Assembly: GCA_963974055.1 (NCBI GenBank)
Contig: CAXBCP010000013.1
Span: 1 to 64,000 of the forward strand
DNA length: 64,000 nt
Direction of reading: 5' to 3'
Origin: CAXBCP01 sp963974055
Lineage (GTDB): Bacteria > Pseudomonadota > Alphaproteobacteria > MPNO01 > UBA830
Both the position numbers and the translations under genes were made by a program. The notes under the pieces are model-generated. The model was not told the DNA's origin and made no database searches. It saw nothing but the letters and a program-made list of their open reading frames with translations. This document shows, one piece after another, positions 63,094 to 64,000 of the stretch; position 1 is the stretch's first letter, and the number at the start of each line of letters is the position of its first letter.

Positions 63094-64000
63094 ATGTGCG
63101 GTATAGCGGGCATATTCGCCTATGGCGACGGCGCGACGCCGGTGGACCGCGCCGCGCTGACACGGATGAACGACGCGATGGTCGCGCGCGGGCCGGATGG
63201 CGAAGGAATCTGGAAGGACGCCGAAAACCGCGTCGGTTTCGGCCATCGGCGGCTGTCGATCATCGATCTGACCGATAGCGGCGCCCAGCCGATGCAGTTC
63301 GACAATGGCCGGCTGGTCATCACCTATAACGGCGAGATCTATAATTTCCGCGAATTGCGGGCGGAGCTGGAATCGCAGGGCCGGCATTTCCGGTCGGAAT
63401 CCGATACCGAGGTGCTGCTGCATCTTTACGACCGCGACGGTGCAGACATGGTCGACCGGCTGCGCGGTATGTTCGCGCTCGCGATCTACGACCGGGAAAA
63501 GCGCGGCATCTTCCTTGCGCGCGACGGGTTCGGCATCAAACCGCTGTATTACGCAAATGACGGCCAAACGCTGCGCTTCGCGTCCCAGGTCAAAACCCTG
63601 CTCGCCGGCGGCGGTATCGACACCGCGCCTTCCGCCGCCGGGCGGGCGGGTTTCCATGTGTGGGGCTACGTGCCCGAACCGTGGACGATGTTCGAGAACA
63701 TCCGCGCCCTGCCGGCGGGCAGCACGATGTGGATCGATCACCGCGGCGCACAACCACAGACCCGCTATTTCGATGTAACGCAGGAACTGGCAGCGGCAGC
63801 GGAGCGGCCCGAACCATGGACGCGGGAAAACCTGCGCGATGCCCTGCTGGACACGCTGCAACACCATTTGGTCGCCGACGTGCCGGTCGGCGCGTTCCTG
63901 TCGGCGGGGCTCGATTCGGCGACGATCGTCGCGCTGACCGCCGAGCTGCAATCCGATGCGCTGCGCTCGGTCACGCTCGGCTTCGACGAATTCGACGGCA
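63094..64000 (+). CDS. Second asparagine synthase family amidotransferase (3' end outside window)
   Basis: The frame runs to the window edge, giving 302 visible residues. The glutaminase domain begins MCGIAGIFAYG (Cys2) with RLSIIDLTDSGAQPM and YNGEIYNFRELRAELE. The synthetase domain starts with the PP-loop FLSAGLDSATIVAL, where the usual second position Gly is Ala, a variant seen in polysaccharide-locus members. Only about a third to a half of the expected length is inside the window. Distinct from the 58-60 kb copy, so this locus has two such enzymes. The start is ATG, preceded by no strong ribosome site. Confidence 0.92.
   Translation, partial: MCGIAGIFAYGDGATPVDRAALTRMNDAMVARGPDGEGIWKDAENRVGFGHRRLSIIDLTDSGAQPMQFDNGRLVITYNGEIYNFRELRAELESQGRHFRSESDTEVLLHLYDRDGADMVDRLRGMFALAIYDREKRGIFLARDGFGIKPLYYANDGQTLRFASQVKTLLAGGGIDTAPSAAGRAGFHVWGYVPEPWTMFENIRALPAGSTMWIDHRGAQPQTRYFDVTQELAAAAERPEPWTRENLRDALLDTLQHHLVADVPVGAFLSAGLDSATIVALTAELQSDALRSVTLGFDEFDG

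Overview
This window reads as a chromosomal segment of a high-GC alphaproteobacterium, most like a Rhodospirillales-type, probably marine or aquatic, organism. The main evidence is the alphaproteobacterial block rnd, kdsD, lptC, lptA, lptB, rpoN, hpf and ptsN, an Hsp20 plus DUF1150 pair, an MmcB homologue, homologues of the mitochondrial complex I subunits NDUFA9 and NDUFS6, and a DctPQM TRAP transporter. Genus cannot be fixed from sequence alone. I saw no phage, insertion sequence, CRISPR array or replication origin; two tRNA genes are present.

Layout. 0-5.3 kb: the 3' part of a four-PAS hybrid histidine kinase, a CBS-pair protein, a class II aldolase and a methyltransferase. 5.3-7 kb: an AT-rich patch with a possible 40-residue membrane peptide, an unknown membrane protein, then hsp20 behind a clear RpoH-type promoter and DUF1150. 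7-14.3 kb (minus): the LPS-export, sigma-54 and PTS-Ntr block and tRNA-Leu(CAG). 14.4-24.4 kb: an NDUFA9-like protein, uppP, gltDB, an ornithine cyclodeaminase-like enzyme and a GST. 24.4-31.4 kb: a GntR regulator divergent from malonyl-CoA decarboxylase, a TPR protein, an SDR, a hydrolase and two glycosyltransferases. 31.4-36.7 kb: thrS, infC (AUC start), an NDUFS6-like zinc finger, an ABC ATPase with a lipoprotein hydrolase, and tRNA-Arg(CCG). 36.8-44.4 kb: a universal stress protein with a SulP permease, a hydrolase, a stretch of decayed or startless coding sequence, a TRAP transporter and a YciI protein. 44.4-47.9 kb: an unknown coiled-coil protein with CheY, a TPR-methyltransferase, a small twin-arginine-signal protein, MmcB and a small lipoprotein.

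From 47.9 kb to the right edge lies a surface-polysaccharide region. Nine tightly packed minus-strand genes (asparagine-synthase-like amidotransferase, FkbM methyltransferase, bi-domain oxidoreductase, heparinase II/III, nucleotide-sugar 6-dehydrogenase, glycosyltransferase, gmhA, hldE and a membrane methyltransferase) are followed by a methyltransferase, two glycosyltransferases and a second asparagine-synthase-like gene cut by the window edge. Together they suggest synthesis of ADP-heptose and of a uronic-acid polymer that is amidated, methylated and trimmed by a lyase. This is the best candidate for an undescribed system here. The smaller-scale items most worth checking are the AUC start of infC, a similar start context at the membrane methyltransferase, a dispersed repeat that supplies the stop codon of two unrelated genes, a 29-bp perfect inverted repeat and a 21-bp perfect palindrome.
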